DNA of 28,127 nt, taken from NCBI GenBank assembly GCA_025999315.1, contig BNXD01000018.1:1-28127 (forward strand), given 5' to 3'. The translations under genes and the position numbers were made by a program. Below the pieces are notes generated by a model. It ran no database searches. It had not been told where the DNA came from and worked only from the letters and a program-made list of their open reading frames with translations. Source of the DNA: Bacteroidia bacterium. Its GTDB lineage: Bacteria; Bacteroidota; Bacteroidia; Bacteroidales; Rikenellaceae. Below are positions 1 to 8,000 of this stretch, piece after piece (position 1 is the stretch's first letter; every line of letters begins with the position of its first letter).

Positions 1-207
1 GTGGGCTATGTCGCCAACCAGGAGCAGACCCCTCGCGCTCTGGAAGGCATCAAGGGCCTGATGTTCCTCTATCCGGGCGGGCTGGCCGTAGCGACCTTCG
101 TGGCCATGTTCTTCCTCTACAAGCTCTCCGACGAACGCTATAACCAGATCGTTGCCGATCTCACCGCCCGCAAAAACGCCGATACGGATAAAGTTGGATG
201 TCTGTAG
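1..207 (+). CDS. Sugar transporter of the GPH/MFS type, C-terminal fragment
   Basis: The window opens inside this gene; only about the last 68 residues are present, so the apparent GTG at base 1 is not the true start. The fragment reads as a last transmembrane helix (LMFLYPGGLAVATFVAMFFL) followed by a short cytoplasmic tail ending YNQIVADLTARK. That arrangement is typical of the C-terminus of glycoside-pentoside-hexuronide (MelB-like) cation symporters. It lies 61 bases upstream of an isomerase-like gene on the same strand, so uptake of a sugar or sugar acid coupled to its isomerisation is the likely job. The substrate cannot be read from the fragment. The family call rests on a short stretch. 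Confidence 0.65.
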   Translation: MGYVANQEQTPRALEGIKGLMFLYPGGLAVATFVAMFFLYKLSDERYNQIVADLTARKNADTDKVGCL

Positions 208-268
208 GCAGGCGGGATGCGATCGGTGAGTTGCAACGGATGTTTCTTAACGATAAAGTGATAATATA

Positions 269-1606
269 ATGAAACTCAAGGTATTGTTTTTGCCCAATGC
301 AAGGTTGACCTTTTCGCAGCCCGATGCCGAGGCCAAGATGACCGGTTCGCGTGAGTTGCTCGCCAGGGTGTTCGGGGAGGTGATCGCGCCCGAGGGGTTG
401 CTGACCTCCCCCGAGATGGTGGGCGAAGAGGCCGACCGGCAGGTTGCGCCTCCCGATCTGGTTGTCTATCAGACGACAACATTCATCGGAGCCGATTTCA
501 TGGCCGAGATCACGCGCCGCTTCGATTGTCCGATCGTGGTGTGGAGCGTGCGCGAACCTTCGATAGATGGCGGTCGCCTGAAACTCAACTCGTTGACCGG
601 CGCTTTCTCGGCAGCCAACATACTGCTCAACCAGCGTCGCGGCTTCGAGTTTGTGTTCGGCGACCCCGACGAAAAAAGCGTAATAACTAAATTTACAGCC
701 ATTTGCAAGGCTCGCTCGCTGGTGGAGTCGATGCGCCGCCTGACCATCGGCATGGTGGGGTCGCAGCCGGCAGGTTTTGCTTTCGGAGCGATCGACGATG
801 CGCTGCTGGGCAGCAAGTTCGGTATTCGCGTGCTGCAGACCGAGGCTGCCGACATCATGCGCGACGCTGCGGGGATGGCTCCCGAGGCCTACGAAGGTGT
901 GCTCAAGGAGTTTACCGACCGCACCAGGGGTTGGGACAAAACCCCGGCCGAGAATCTCGACAAGTATGCCCGCCTGAGGAAGGCCTACCAGAACTTCATC
1001 GACAACAACAAGATAGGCGCCATTGCTTCGCGCTGCTGGCCCGATTTCTTCACCGGTTTCGGCGCTCCGGTGTGCGGCGTGCTGTCGATGCTCAACGACA
1101 ACGGCATCCCCTCGTCGTGCGAGGCCGACCTGGGAGGCGTGGTCAGCATGGTTATGGGCAGGGAGCTCACAGACAGTGCGGTATATTTTGGCGATCCGGT
1201 GGCTGTCGACGAGTCGTGCGACGGCATCGTTTTCTGGCACTGCGGCGCGGGAGCTTCGTGCCTGGCGCGCAAATCGGAGGGCGCCGGGGTAGGGGTGCAC
1301 CCCAATCGCAAGATCGGTCCCACGATGGAGATGGGCCTCAAAGCGGGCGAGGTTACCGTGTTGCGTCTGGGCAAGACGGCCGACGGTTTCCGCATCTTCG
1401 CCATGCGCGGACAGGCGCTCGATGAGCCTCAGAAGTTCTGGGGCACATCGGTGACCGTGCGTCCCGCCGGGGGCGGCGCTGCGGCCAAGGTTGCCGAGAT
1501 GGTCGGCGACGGCTGGGAACCTCACTTCATCGTGGCCTACGGCGACATCATGGAGGAGTTGCGCCTGGTGTCGACATGGCTCGACATCGAACTTTGGGAG
1601 TATTGA
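269..1606 (+). CDS. L-fucose/L-arabinose isomerase family protein
   Basis: A 445-residue protein resembling the cytoplasmic L-fucose/L-arabinose isomerase-like family, which interconverts aldoses and ketoses with a divalent metal. The family's metal-binding acidic residue is expected in the CEAD motif (Glu at residue 285), and a conserved histidine occurs in WHCGAG (His 324). An LFLPNARLTF-type N-terminus and the DIELWEY C-terminus complete a full-length family member; it is shorter than E. coli FucI (about 590 aa). The ATG at 269 gives a protein starting MKLKVLFLP with no unusual extension. It sits between a sugar transporter and a DUF4867-like gene, suggesting one catabolic operon. The real substrate is unknown; fucose itself is not established. 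A long opposite-strand reading frame over it is a high-GC shadow. Confidence 0.8.
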   Translation: MKLKVLFLPNARLTFSQPDAEAKMTGSRELLARVFGEVIAPEGLLTSPEMVGEEADRQVAPPDLVVYQTTTFIGADFMAEITRRFDCPIVVWSVREPSIDGGRLKLNSLTGAFSAANILLNQRRGFEFVFGDPDEKSVITKFTAICKARSLVESMRRLTIGMVGSQPAGFAFGAIDDALLGSKFGIRVLQTEAADIMRDAAGMAPEAYEGVLKEFTDRTRGWDKTPAENLDKYARLRKAYQNFIDNNKIGAIASRCWPDFFTGFGAPVCGVLSMLNDNGIPSSCEADLGGVVSMVMGRELTDSAVYFGDPVAVDESCDGIVFWHCGAGASCLARKSEGAGVGVHPNRKIGPTMEMGLKAGEVTVLRLGKTADGFRIFAMRGQALDEPQKFWGTSVTVRPAGGGAAAKVAEMVGDGWEPHFIVAYGDIMEELRLVSTWLDIELWEY

Positions 1607-1625
1607 TCACCTATATATATAAGGT

Positions 1626-2294
1626 ATGACTTACGAACAGATTGTTGAGTTCAACCCCGGGCTCAGGGTCATGAAGGTGACCGACAGAGAGTTCGCCGCC
1701 TTCGGCAGGCTGATCGAGGACTACGATATGGTCCCGCTGATCAAATACATGGAGGAGAAGACCGAAATTCCGCAGGACGGCAACATTTACAGGGCTTCGG
1801 TGCCCGAGATGGAGTCCCTGCCGGTCAAATGTCGTCTTCAGACGCAGTTCTATGGCCAGATGCCCATACAGATAGGCTATTGCAACGGTCCCAACTCGAC
1901 GCTCAACGGTCTGGAGTATCACATGGGTAGCGAGATCAACGTGGCGGTGACCGATATGGTGCTGATGCTCGGACGGTTGCAGGATGTGGAGAACGATTGC
2001 TTCGACGTGGCGAGGATCGCCGTTTTTTACGTTCCGAAAGGGACTGCGCTGCAGATGTATGAGACCACGCTCCATTTTGCGCCCTGCAAGACCGAAAGCG
2101 GAGGCTTCAAGTGCATCGTCATCCTGCCGCGGGGGACCAACGAACCCCTCGATCCCGCACTTAAAGAGGAGGGCAACCGCCTGCTTTTTGCCCGCAACAA
2201 GTGGCTGCTGGCTCATCCCCAACGCAAACCCCTGATGGAGAAGGGCGCCTGGCCCGGCATCAAAGGCGAGAATATCGGGATCAATATCGGGTAG
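1626..2294 (+). CDS. DUF4867-like family protein, sugar-operon accessory
   Basis: A 222-residue soluble protein with no signal peptide or membrane segment. It resembles DUF4867 proteins, which occur beside sugar isomerases and aldolases and have a cupin-like predicted shape. The middle of the protein (about residues 85-150) holds the stretches GPNSTLNGLEYHMGSEINVA and ALQMYETTLHFAPC, and their His, Glu and Cys residues would suit metal or sugar binding. It starts 19 bases after the isomerase stop, so the two are surely cotranscribed, and a strong terminator follows at 2318. A role as sugar epimerase/mutarotase or isomerase helper is possible but is inference; the family has no established reaction that I know. 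Confidence 0.6.
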   Translation: MTYEQIVEFNPGLRVMKVTDREFAAFGRLIEDYDMVPLIKYMEEKTEIPQDGNIYRASVPEMESLPVKCRLQTQFYGQMPIQIGYCNGPNSTLNGLEYHMGSEINVAVTDMVLMLGRLQDVENDCFDVARIAVFYVPKGTALQMYETTLHFAPCKTESGGFKCIVILPRGTNEPLDPALKEEGNRLLFARNKWLLAHPQRKPLMEKGAWPGIKGENIGINIG

Positions 2295-2317
2295 AGGCGC
2301 CTTGGCGTGAGGTTGTC

Positions 2318-2367
2318 AAACAGTTAGGGTGGCGAGGAAGATTCCTCGCCACCCTAACTGTTTTTTG
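2318..2367 (+). terminator. Rho-independent terminator of the sugar operon
   Basis: A perfect 22-bp stem (2318-2339 pairing with 2342-2363) has a tiny loop and is followed by a run of T. It lies 24 bases after the DUF4867-like stop codon and closes the plus-strand operon. The A run on its left flank could also let it work on the minus strand. Confidence 0.9.
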
Positions 2368-2414
2368 ATACCGGGAGTAAGGCCGCTATTGGCTCGCAGG
2401 GTGGAGTTAATAGC

Positions 2415-2446
2415 AAAAAAGCCCCACAGATACGTCTGTGAGGCTT
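2415..2446 (-). terminator. Rho-independent terminator of the sigma factor gene
   Basis: A 12-bp stem with one mismatch (2419-2430 with 2435-2446) and a 4-base loop is followed, on the minus strand, by a T tract complementary to the A run at 2415-2420. It lies about 90 bases beyond the sigma gene stop and faces the terminator of the convergent sugar operon. Confidence 0.85.
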
Positions 2447-2533
2447 TAGGAGATATTTTTTAACGCTGCTTCGGCAGGGGAAATAAATGCTGTCATGGCA
2501 ATGGGGTAATGGCAAACAAGTCAGGGTCGCCGG

Positions 2534-3127
2534 TCAGAACGCATAGAATCCCATGGCGAAGAACATGGCCAGCAGCGTTACGACATTGCGGATGTCGGAC
2601 ATGGCCAGACGCAACTGTTTCTCGACGGCGTTGCGGCTGATATTCAGCTTGGAGGCGATCTCCTCATTGCGCAGGCGTTCGTTGCGGCTCATCTCGAAGA
2701 TGCGTTTGCGCTGCTTGGGCATGTGCGAGGTTGCCAGACTGATGAGAAGCTCCGTCTCCTTGGCCACGATGATCGATTCGGGGCTCGAATGATCGATGTT
2801 GTGCCACTGAATGCTGAGCGAACCGGAGTATTTGTTGCGGACGTTCAGGCTCTTTATGTAGTTGAAAACGGCGTTCTTGGTCATGGTATACATAAAGGCG
2901 TTGAAGTTTTTGGCCGGATCGATCTTCTCCTTGTTCTCCCACAGGGTAACAAAAATGTCCTGCGCCAAATCTTCGGCGACATCTCTTGACTTGACCAGCA
3001 GGTATATGAAATGCTTGATCCTCTCGAAGTATTCCATGAAAATACTCTCGAAAGCATCATTGTCTCCCGCCCTTAGCCTATCGATCAGCGCGGCCGAAAT
3101 CAGACTTTTGTCGATACGTGCATTCAT
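2534..3127 (-). CDS. ECF RNA polymerase sigma factor, FecI-like (Bacteroidetes type)
   Basis: A 197-residue extracytoplasmic-function sigma-70 factor. Region 2 spans about residues 23-95 (DAFESIFMEYFERIKHFIY, then AEDLAQDIFVTLWENK and FNAFMYTMTKNAVFNYIKS), which binds the core enzyme and melts the -10 region. Region 4 spans about 135-180, with the helix-turn-helix LRNEEIASKLNISRNAVEKQ, which reads the -35 element. A hydrophobic C-terminal tail (VVTLLAMFFAMGFYAF) is common in Bacteroidetes members. It is divergent from the FecR gene 1.1 kb away and is presumably held by that FecR. It has its own housekeeping-type promoter and terminator, so it need not depend on itself. The likely target is the FecR/STN/OmpA operon and possibly the pilus genes; this is inference from position. 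Confidence 0.9.
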   Translation of the reverse strand: MNARIDKSLISAALIDRLRAGDNDAFESIFMEYFERIKHFIYLLVKSRDVAEDLAQDIFVTLWENKEKIDPAKNFNAFMYTMTKNAVFNYIKSLNVRNKYSGSLSIQWHNIDHSSPESIIVAKETELLISLATSHMPKQRKRIFEMSRNERLRNEEIASKLNISRNAVEKQLRLAMSDIRNVVTLLAMFFAMGFYAF

Positions 3128-3241
3128 AACAGTTGCCCTCCCTCAATTAGGTTAATAATCGCATCCTCGCACTTGAAATTCCACCTCGCTGAAGGCCTAT
3201 TTATTACTAAACAATCGATTAACAAATTCCAAACTCCGGAA

Positions 3242-3273
3242 CAAAGGTATTTTCTTTTCCGGAAAAAACAAAA
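3242..3273 (-). promoter_or_regulatory. Bacteroidetes housekeeping promoter of the sigma gene
   Basis: On the minus strand the sequence reads TTTTG, 19 bases, TACCTTTG. This is an exact match to the Bacteroidetes primary-sigma consensus (-33 TTTG, -7 TAnnTTTG) with typical spacing. It lies about 115 bases upstream of the sigma factor ATG. Confidence 0.75.
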
Positions 3274-3874
3274 CTTTTTCAAGAAAAAATAACCAGATAC
3301 GCCAAATATTTGATTTATTAATTCATGTAAATGGAGTAAACGTATTGATTAAGTGCGATATATGCTATGATGAAAAAATGTGAAAAAAATATGTTTTTTA
3401 TCGGTTTGGGGACTGATCCGAGGAGTTCAGTCTCGAAAAAACAGGTTGGCAGCGGCGATTTTTCTCTTGATGCATATGTGCGATAATGTGCTGCATAATA
3501 AGAATCTTAACATTACTATATGCAGTAAATATTCATCAAAAAACGGCGTTAAATTTTTGACCCGGATTCCGTTCGTAACCTCGTCTCGAAATTGCCCGGT
3601 CGAGGGCGGTCGGAACGATTTCGGACTTTGGCCCGATAATTGAATATTATGCAATGGAAGAGTCTGTTTTTATCATTCGGGGGTGGCGGCTGCAGGCAAA
3701 GTTGGGGACAGACTCCGAATTCTATTTGACTGACAGAACACAGCGGTTGGTCGACAGGCCGGTCAGCGACCGGGAAAGTGCGATCGCGGGACGTGGCGCG
3801 GCAAATTCACTTTTTTTGCAGAGCCATCCACCAAAAATGTACGATGCTTCTAAATCACATAAAATCTTTTGGAT
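3274..3874. other. Intergenic region with no recognised gene
   Basis: About 600 bases between the divergent sigma and FecR genes. The first part is AT-rich with A and T runs, unlike the GC-rich coding regions. Short open frames here have no signal peptide or family resemblance. A small palindrome (ccggtc/gaccgg) lies near 3759-3773. No promoter matching TAnnTTTG with correct spacing was found on the plus strand. Confidence 0.5.
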
Positions 3875-4180
3875 ATGAAAAAGTTCAGGATTTTTTCGTC
3901 TGCCAACCTCCTCAAAAGCGCAGGTCGGTTGTATTATTATGCGAAAGGGGGAGCACAGACGCGGAGCCGGACAGGTCCTCTGCCATATATGTAGAGAATA
4001 GACCGGGAACAGCGCGCCGATAAACGCAACCTCTCACAGTGCAGCGACAGGCAGTGGCAGGAAGGTCGAAAAATGAAGATGTGATACGCTCACATAATCA
4101 GTGTTTTGCGAAAAAGTTTCGATTTTTTTCAAAAACGACCTCCTCAAAAGCGCAGGTTAGTTGTATTTATATCACAAGGC
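3875..4180 (+). repeat. Duplicated motif upstream of fecR, candidate ECF/regulatory site
   Basis: Two copies of a roughly 70-base block occur 232 bases apart. Both begin with a GAAAAAGTT-like start and a T-rich run, and both share the identical 20-base core ACCTCCTCAAAAGCGCAGGT at 3906-3925 and 4138-4157. Each core is followed by a GTTGTATT.. AT-rich stretch at a constant distance. The second core ends 72 bases before the FecR ATG. The position between a sigma gene and its anti-sigma gene makes an ECF promoter or regulator site plausible. The first copy also lies within a 39-codon frame starting at 3875, but the second copy is in another frame, so the conserved thing is DNA, not peptide. Confidence 0.55.
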
Positions 4181-4229
4181 ATTAAACAGATTTAGCAGCC
4201 CGAGAGGGACGAGTGTAGAAATAATCGCG

Positions 4230-5414
4230 ATGGCAAAGTCAATAAGAAAATATTTGCAGACGATCATAGATCTTTGCGTGTCAAGCGATGTTGACGAGCA
4301 GCAAATGAATGATTTTCTGGCGTGGCTGGTCAGCGATGTACACGTAGAGGCAAAGGATGCCGCCCTGATGTCGCTCTGGAACAGTATCGACATCAAACCA
4401 ACCTCCGCAACACAACGTTCTTTCAAGGAGATCAAACGCACTATCGCTCAGTCTGAGGCCCGCAAACCTGCAGCCAAGGCTGCCGGCAGGCTCGATACCA
4501 AGAACGTCGCACAGAGTGTCGATCAACCCGGACAGAATAGCCACCGCAGTTCCGGGAAACACAGCCGCCAGCTTGCCAGCAGGGACGAATACGGTGTCGA
4601 AAAGAGATGGACCCTGTTGCATGTGGCAGCCGTGGTGCTGCCGGTGGTGATTGTTTGCGGCATCGGATACGGTGTGATGACAGGCAAACTCGAGCTGATG
4701 GTCGCCCGGGTGGCCACCATTGCCAGCCCCGTACAGCAGGACCAGCCGAATGAATTTGTGGTGGCAGGCGAGCCGAAGATGGTCGAAGTGTCGACCTACG
4801 CGGGGATCAACAAAACGGTTGCCCTGCCCGACGGCAGCGAAGTGTTCCTGCGAGGCGGAAGCACGATCGTCTATCCGGAAGATTTCAACAACAACCGTTC
4901 GGTCGAGTTGACCAACGAGGCATATTTTAAGGTGGCCGACGATTCGGTGCATCCGTTTGTGGTGGATGTTCACGGTTTGACGCTCAGGGTGCTGGGTACC
5001 GAATTCAATGTTACGGCCAATCCGGCTGAGGATCAGATAAGCGTTATCCTCGACAAAGGGCGCCTGGAGGCAGACGTCGACGACCAGAAACTGGTCCTCA
5101 GAGAAGGGATGCAGTTGGACTACAGCAAAGTAAGTCGCGAATTCTGCATCCGTAAGGCAGACGGTCCGGTGGATCGCTCGTGGTGCTCGGCGGCTCTCTT
5201 CTTTGAAAATGCAACACTGAACGAAATATTTTCGAGCCTCGAGCGTTATTACAATGTCAAGTTGGAGATTAAGGGCAAAATCCCGGGTGGAACATTCTCA
5301 ACCCGTTTTACGGGAGGCGAAAGCGTAGAGGATGTTATGGGGATAATAAGCGGTCTGTCCGGCAAGTTCAGCTACCGGATCGACAACGATAAAGTTAAAA
5401 TTTCAGTCCGATAA
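4230..5414 (+). CDS. FecR-family anti-sigma factor
   Basis: A 394-residue inner-membrane anti-sigma regulator. The ATG at 4230 is preferred over an upstream one at 4161, because the upstream extension covers the repeat motif and adds nothing family-like. The cytoplasmic N-terminal part (1-128) would hold the ECF sigma factor. One membrane helix follows (about 129-149, VAAVVLPVVIVCGIGYGV). The periplasmic FecR domain (about 190-290) contains TVALPDGSEVFLRGGSTIVY, LTNEAYFKV and LRVLGTEFNV. A DUF4974 domain ends the protein (about 322-392, LFFENATLNEIFSSLERYYN). A stop-to-start gap of two bases to the STN gene shows cotranscription. Its usual partner, a SusC-like receptor, is absent. Confidence 0.92.
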   Translation: MAKSIRKYLQTIIDLCVSSDVDEQQMNDFLAWLVSDVHVEAKDAALMSLWNSIDIKPTSATQRSFKEIKRTIAQSEARKPAAKAAGRLDTKNVAQSVDQPGQNSHRSSGKHSRQLASRDEYGVEKRWTLLHVAAVVLPVVIVCGIGYGVMTGKLELMVARVATIASPVQQDQPNEFVVAGEPKMVEVSTYAGINKTVALPDGSEVFLRGGSTIVYPEDFNNNRSVELTNEAYFKVADDSVHPFVVDVHGLTLRVLGTEFNVTANPAEDQISVILDKGRLEADVDDQKLVLREGMQLDYSKVSREFCIRKADGPVDRSWCSAALFFENATLNEIFSSLERYYNVKLEIKGKIPGGTFSTRFTGGESVEDVMGIISGLSGKFSYRIDNDKVKISVR

Positions 5415-5416
5415 AG

Positions 5417-6556
5417 ATGATACAGGCAAAAAAAATCGAAACCCTGGGCCGTAAAGTCATTTTGCTGCTGGCTCTTTTGGCTTTCATGGCGCCCGGCGTC
5501 AATGCACAGGACAAAAGAGTGTCGCTGACCGGCCGGGAGGCGTCCCTTGAGGAGTTGCTCAAGGAGATCGAGTCTCAGACAGGATATATATTCGGCATCA
5601 ACCATTCGACTCTCAACGTACATTCTAAAGTCTCCGTGGCTGCAGGAACGGCCACGACGGCTGCCGTCCTGAACGGTGTGCTGGACAGGATAGGGCAGAC
5701 CTATTCGCTTGTGGGCAACCATATCCTTATCATTTCTCGCACCCCGAAGGCCGACCAAAAGCCCGCAACCTTCGTTACGACAAAGAACGAACCGATCGTT
5801 CTCAAGGAGTCGGAACTCAGGGAGATACCGCTCAATCTGGCAAACGATCCCGCCCCTGCCCAGCCGGGCAGCGCGTCGGCGGTTGCCGTGGCGAACACTG
5901 CCACCACATCCTCCTCCGTCGCCTCGGGCCCGGAGTATTACGAGCCCGACCATATCGCAGGATCGAAGGTGGTCTATACGCCTACCCGTCCCACCGCAGG
6001 GGCAGAGTATCACGGCGGCCTGATGAGGATGTATACCCGTCCGGTGCTGGGTCTGAAGACCGATCTGCTCTACGGCCTGGGTACGCTCTCTCCCAACATT
6101 GGCCTGGAGGTTGGGCTGGCTCCCAAATGGTCCTTCGAGTTGATGGGAAGCTATAACCCCTGGAATCTGGAGGGTTCGGAGACAAGCAACAAAAAGCTCG
6201 TCCACTGGATCGTACGCGGCGAGGGTCGCTACTGGCTCTGCGAGCGTTTCAACGGGCACTTCTTCGGCGTCAACGCCTTCGTGTCGCAATACAATATTGC
6301 CGAGCACAACATTCCGCTGCTCTTCGAGAAGGAGTATCGCTATGACGGTTGGGCTTACAGCGCGGGCGTAACGTATGGCTACCACTGGATGTTGAGCAAG
6401 CACTGGGGCATGGAGTTCAGCGCCGGTCTGGGCGTGATAATGCTCAACTATGACAAGTATGAGTGCGACAGATGCGCCAACTGGAAAGGAAAGTACGACA
6501 AGTTTGCGTTCATGCCTACCAGGGCGGGTATCTCACTGGTATATCTGATAAAATAA
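5417..6556 (+). CDS. STN domain plus DUF3575 outer-membrane barrel, pilus-locus signal protein
   Basis: A 379-residue exported protein. A signal peptide covers about 1-30 (cut near VNA/QD). An STN (secretin and TonB short N-terminal) domain covers about 33-107, with VSLTGREASLEELLKEIESQ, TGYIFGINHS and a closing NHILIIS strand. A Pro/Ala/Ser-rich linker covers about 110-205. A DUF3575 beta-barrel-like domain (about 211-379) starts LGLKTDLLYG and contains IGLEVGLAPKWSFELMGSYN and a terminal SLVYLIK strand. In FecA-type systems STN contacts FecR in the periplasm; here STN follows FecR directly. DUF3575 proteins are common in Bacteroidales fimbrial loci. The signalling role is inferred from this pairing. 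Confidence 0.85.
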   Translation: MIQAKKIETLGRKVILLLALLAFMAPGVNAQDKRVSLTGREASLEELLKEIESQTGYIFGINHSTLNVHSKVSVAAGTATTAAVLNGVLDRIGQTYSLVGNHILIISRTPKADQKPATFVTTKNEPIVLKESELREIPLNLANDPAPAQPGSASAVAVANTATTSSSVASGPEYYEPDHIAGSKVVYTPTRPTAGAEYHGGLMRMYTRPVLGLKTDLLYGLGTLSPNIGLEVGLAPKWSFELMGSYNPWNLEGSETSNKKLVHWIVRGEGRYWLCERFNGHFFGVNAFVSQYNIAEHNIPLLFEKEYRYDGWAYSAGVTYGYHWMLSKHWGMEFSAGLGVIMLNYDKYECDRCANWKGKYDKFAFMPTRAGISLVYLIK

Positions 6557-6565
6557 TCGAAAGAG

Positions 6566-7801
6566 ATGAAAAGGGTATTTCTTATTTCGTTACTGTTTTC
6601 GCTGATAGCCGGTTTTGCATCGGCAGAGCCCAAGAATACGTTCACTGTCAGCGATCTGAATATCGCCCAGAAGGGCGACAAAATATATGTCGATTTTACG
6701 GCGAAGGTTGGGCCCGAGGCCACCTCGTCCAACTACAACCTGACGGTCGTGCCGATACTCAGCGACAACAAGGAGCTCAAACGCGAGTTGCGTCCGATCG
6801 TGATCCAGGGCCACCGTGCGCGGATAGCCTACGAGCGCAACTACCGCAATACGGGTTTCGATCCGTTCAGGGAGGCTGTCTTCGCCTCCAACGATGCGAC
6901 GATCAGGTATACGGCCACACTGCCTTTCGAGACGTGGATGTCGGGCGCCGATCTGGTGCTGGACGGAGTAACCGAGGGCTGTTGCTCGGGCGAGCGCCTG
7001 ACGCTGGACGCCGTGGCCAAGAATCTGCTCGCCTCGCGCAAGGCGTATGTAGAACCACAGCCGGAGGTGGTGCCGGTGGTTGAAAAACCCATCGAGAAAC
7101 CGGTCGAAAAACTCGTTGAGAAACCCGTTGGAAAACCCGTCGGAAAACCCGTCGAGCAGTTGGTGGTGGCTCCGGTCGAGAGACCGGCCGAACCGGCCAA
7201 GACCGTGGGCGACGCTCTGGCCCGGCAATATGTGTTCATGGAGCCGGTGGAGAACCTGGTTGCAAGCGGACAGTTCGACAAGGATAAGGCGATCGTGATC
7301 TACTTCAAGGTCAACCGCAACGAGATCGAGCGCAACTTCCGCACCAACTATCAGTCGCTGGTCGAGCTGATCTCGGTGGTCAGGACGATGGAGAAATCCA
7401 ACGACGGTCGCATAGCGCGGGTGGTGATCGCCGGTTACGCTTCGCCCGAGGGTACGCTGGCGCGCAACAACTTTTTGGCCCGCAGCCGCGCCGAGGCTCT
7501 GAGAGACTTCATAAAGGTCAATACGTCGGTCGACGTGAGCGACATCACCCTCTACAGCGGAGGCGAGGACTGGACAGGGCTCAGGGCTATGGTCGCCGCA
7601 TCGAACATGCTCGACCGTCAGCGTGTGCTGGACATCATCGACGCGCCGCGGGTGTGGAACGACCATCATCCGGCCAACGGCCGCCTGGCACAGCTCAAAC
7701 GGCTGAACAACGGGGAGACCTACCGCTACATGTTCAACAATTTCTTCCCCGATCTGCGCAACGCGACATACATCAGGGTGTTTTATGAAAATAACAAATA
7801 G
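6566..7801 (+). CDS. DUF3868 / OmpA-like pilus-locus protein
   Basis: A 411-residue exported protein with a signal peptide (about 1-20, ending GFASA). The N-terminal beta-rich part (21-150) matches DUF3868, a domain found next to DUF3575 in Bacteroidales fimbrial loci. A spacer at about 171-210 is made of EKPV/GKPV repeats with Pro at every fourth position. The C-terminal part (about 243-335) resembles OmpA peptidoglycan-binding domains, with IVIYFKVNRNEIERNF and VVIAGYASPEGTLARNNFLA and Arg residues of the SRAEALRDF helix. It starts nine bases after the barrel gene. A likely role is to tether the barrel or pilus base to the cell wall. The last gene of the fecR operon. Confidence 0.82.
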   Translation: MKRVFLISLLFSLIAGFASAEPKNTFTVSDLNIAQKGDKIYVDFTAKVGPEATSSNYNLTVVPILSDNKELKRELRPIVIQGHRARIAYERNYRNTGFDPFREAVFASNDATIRYTATLPFETWMSGADLVLDGVTEGCCSGERLTLDAVAKNLLASRKAYVEPQPEVVPVVEKPIEKPVEKLVEKPVGKPVGKPVEQLVVAPVERPAEPAKTVGDALARQYVFMEPVENLVASGQFDKDKAIVIYFKVNRNEIERNFRTNYQSLVELISVVRTMEKSNDGRIARVVIAGYASPEGTLARNNFLARSRAEALRDFIKVNTSVDVSDITLYSGGEDWTGLRAMVAASNMLDRQRVLDIIDAPRVWNDHHPANGRLAQLKRLNNGETYRYMFNNFFPDLRNATYIRVFYENNK

Positions 7802-7841
7802 GTGAAACAATAATCTGCAGGCGACATCGTTTTATCCGTAA

Positions 7842-7912
7842 CAAATCTCCCGGAGCCACCCAAATGTAGTAAGTGGTGATTGCCGACACGGTTTGGCAAT
7901 CGAGGAGATTTG
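7842..7912 (+). other. Structured intergenic segment after the fecR operon
   Basis: An outer 9-bp stem (CAAATCTCC at 7842-7850 with 7904-7912) encloses an inner 7-bp stem (GATTGCC at 7878-7884 with GGCAATC at 7895-7901). The word CTCCCGGAG occurs once inside the outer stem and again just past it. There is no T tract, so it is not a standard terminator. It may be a transcript end structure or a leader element; function unknown. Confidence 0.35.
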
Positions 7913-8000
7913 CGCTCCCGGAGGGCGGCGATAGCGGTTGTGAAGGAGAAATTAGTGCAAAAAAAGTTGTAAAAGACACAATACACCGGAAAAATAACAG

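Noticed and set aside
161..1525. Long minus-strand frame (454 codons) across the isomerase gene
   Set aside because: It has no family-like sequence, is rich in Arg/His/Ala as expected for antisense of GC-rich coding DNA, and the plus-strand gene is clear.
3875..3994. 39-codon frame MKKFRIFSSANLL.. over the first fecR-leader repeat
   Set aside because: The second repeat copy is in a different frame with no start, so conservation is of DNA; the peptide lacks family features.
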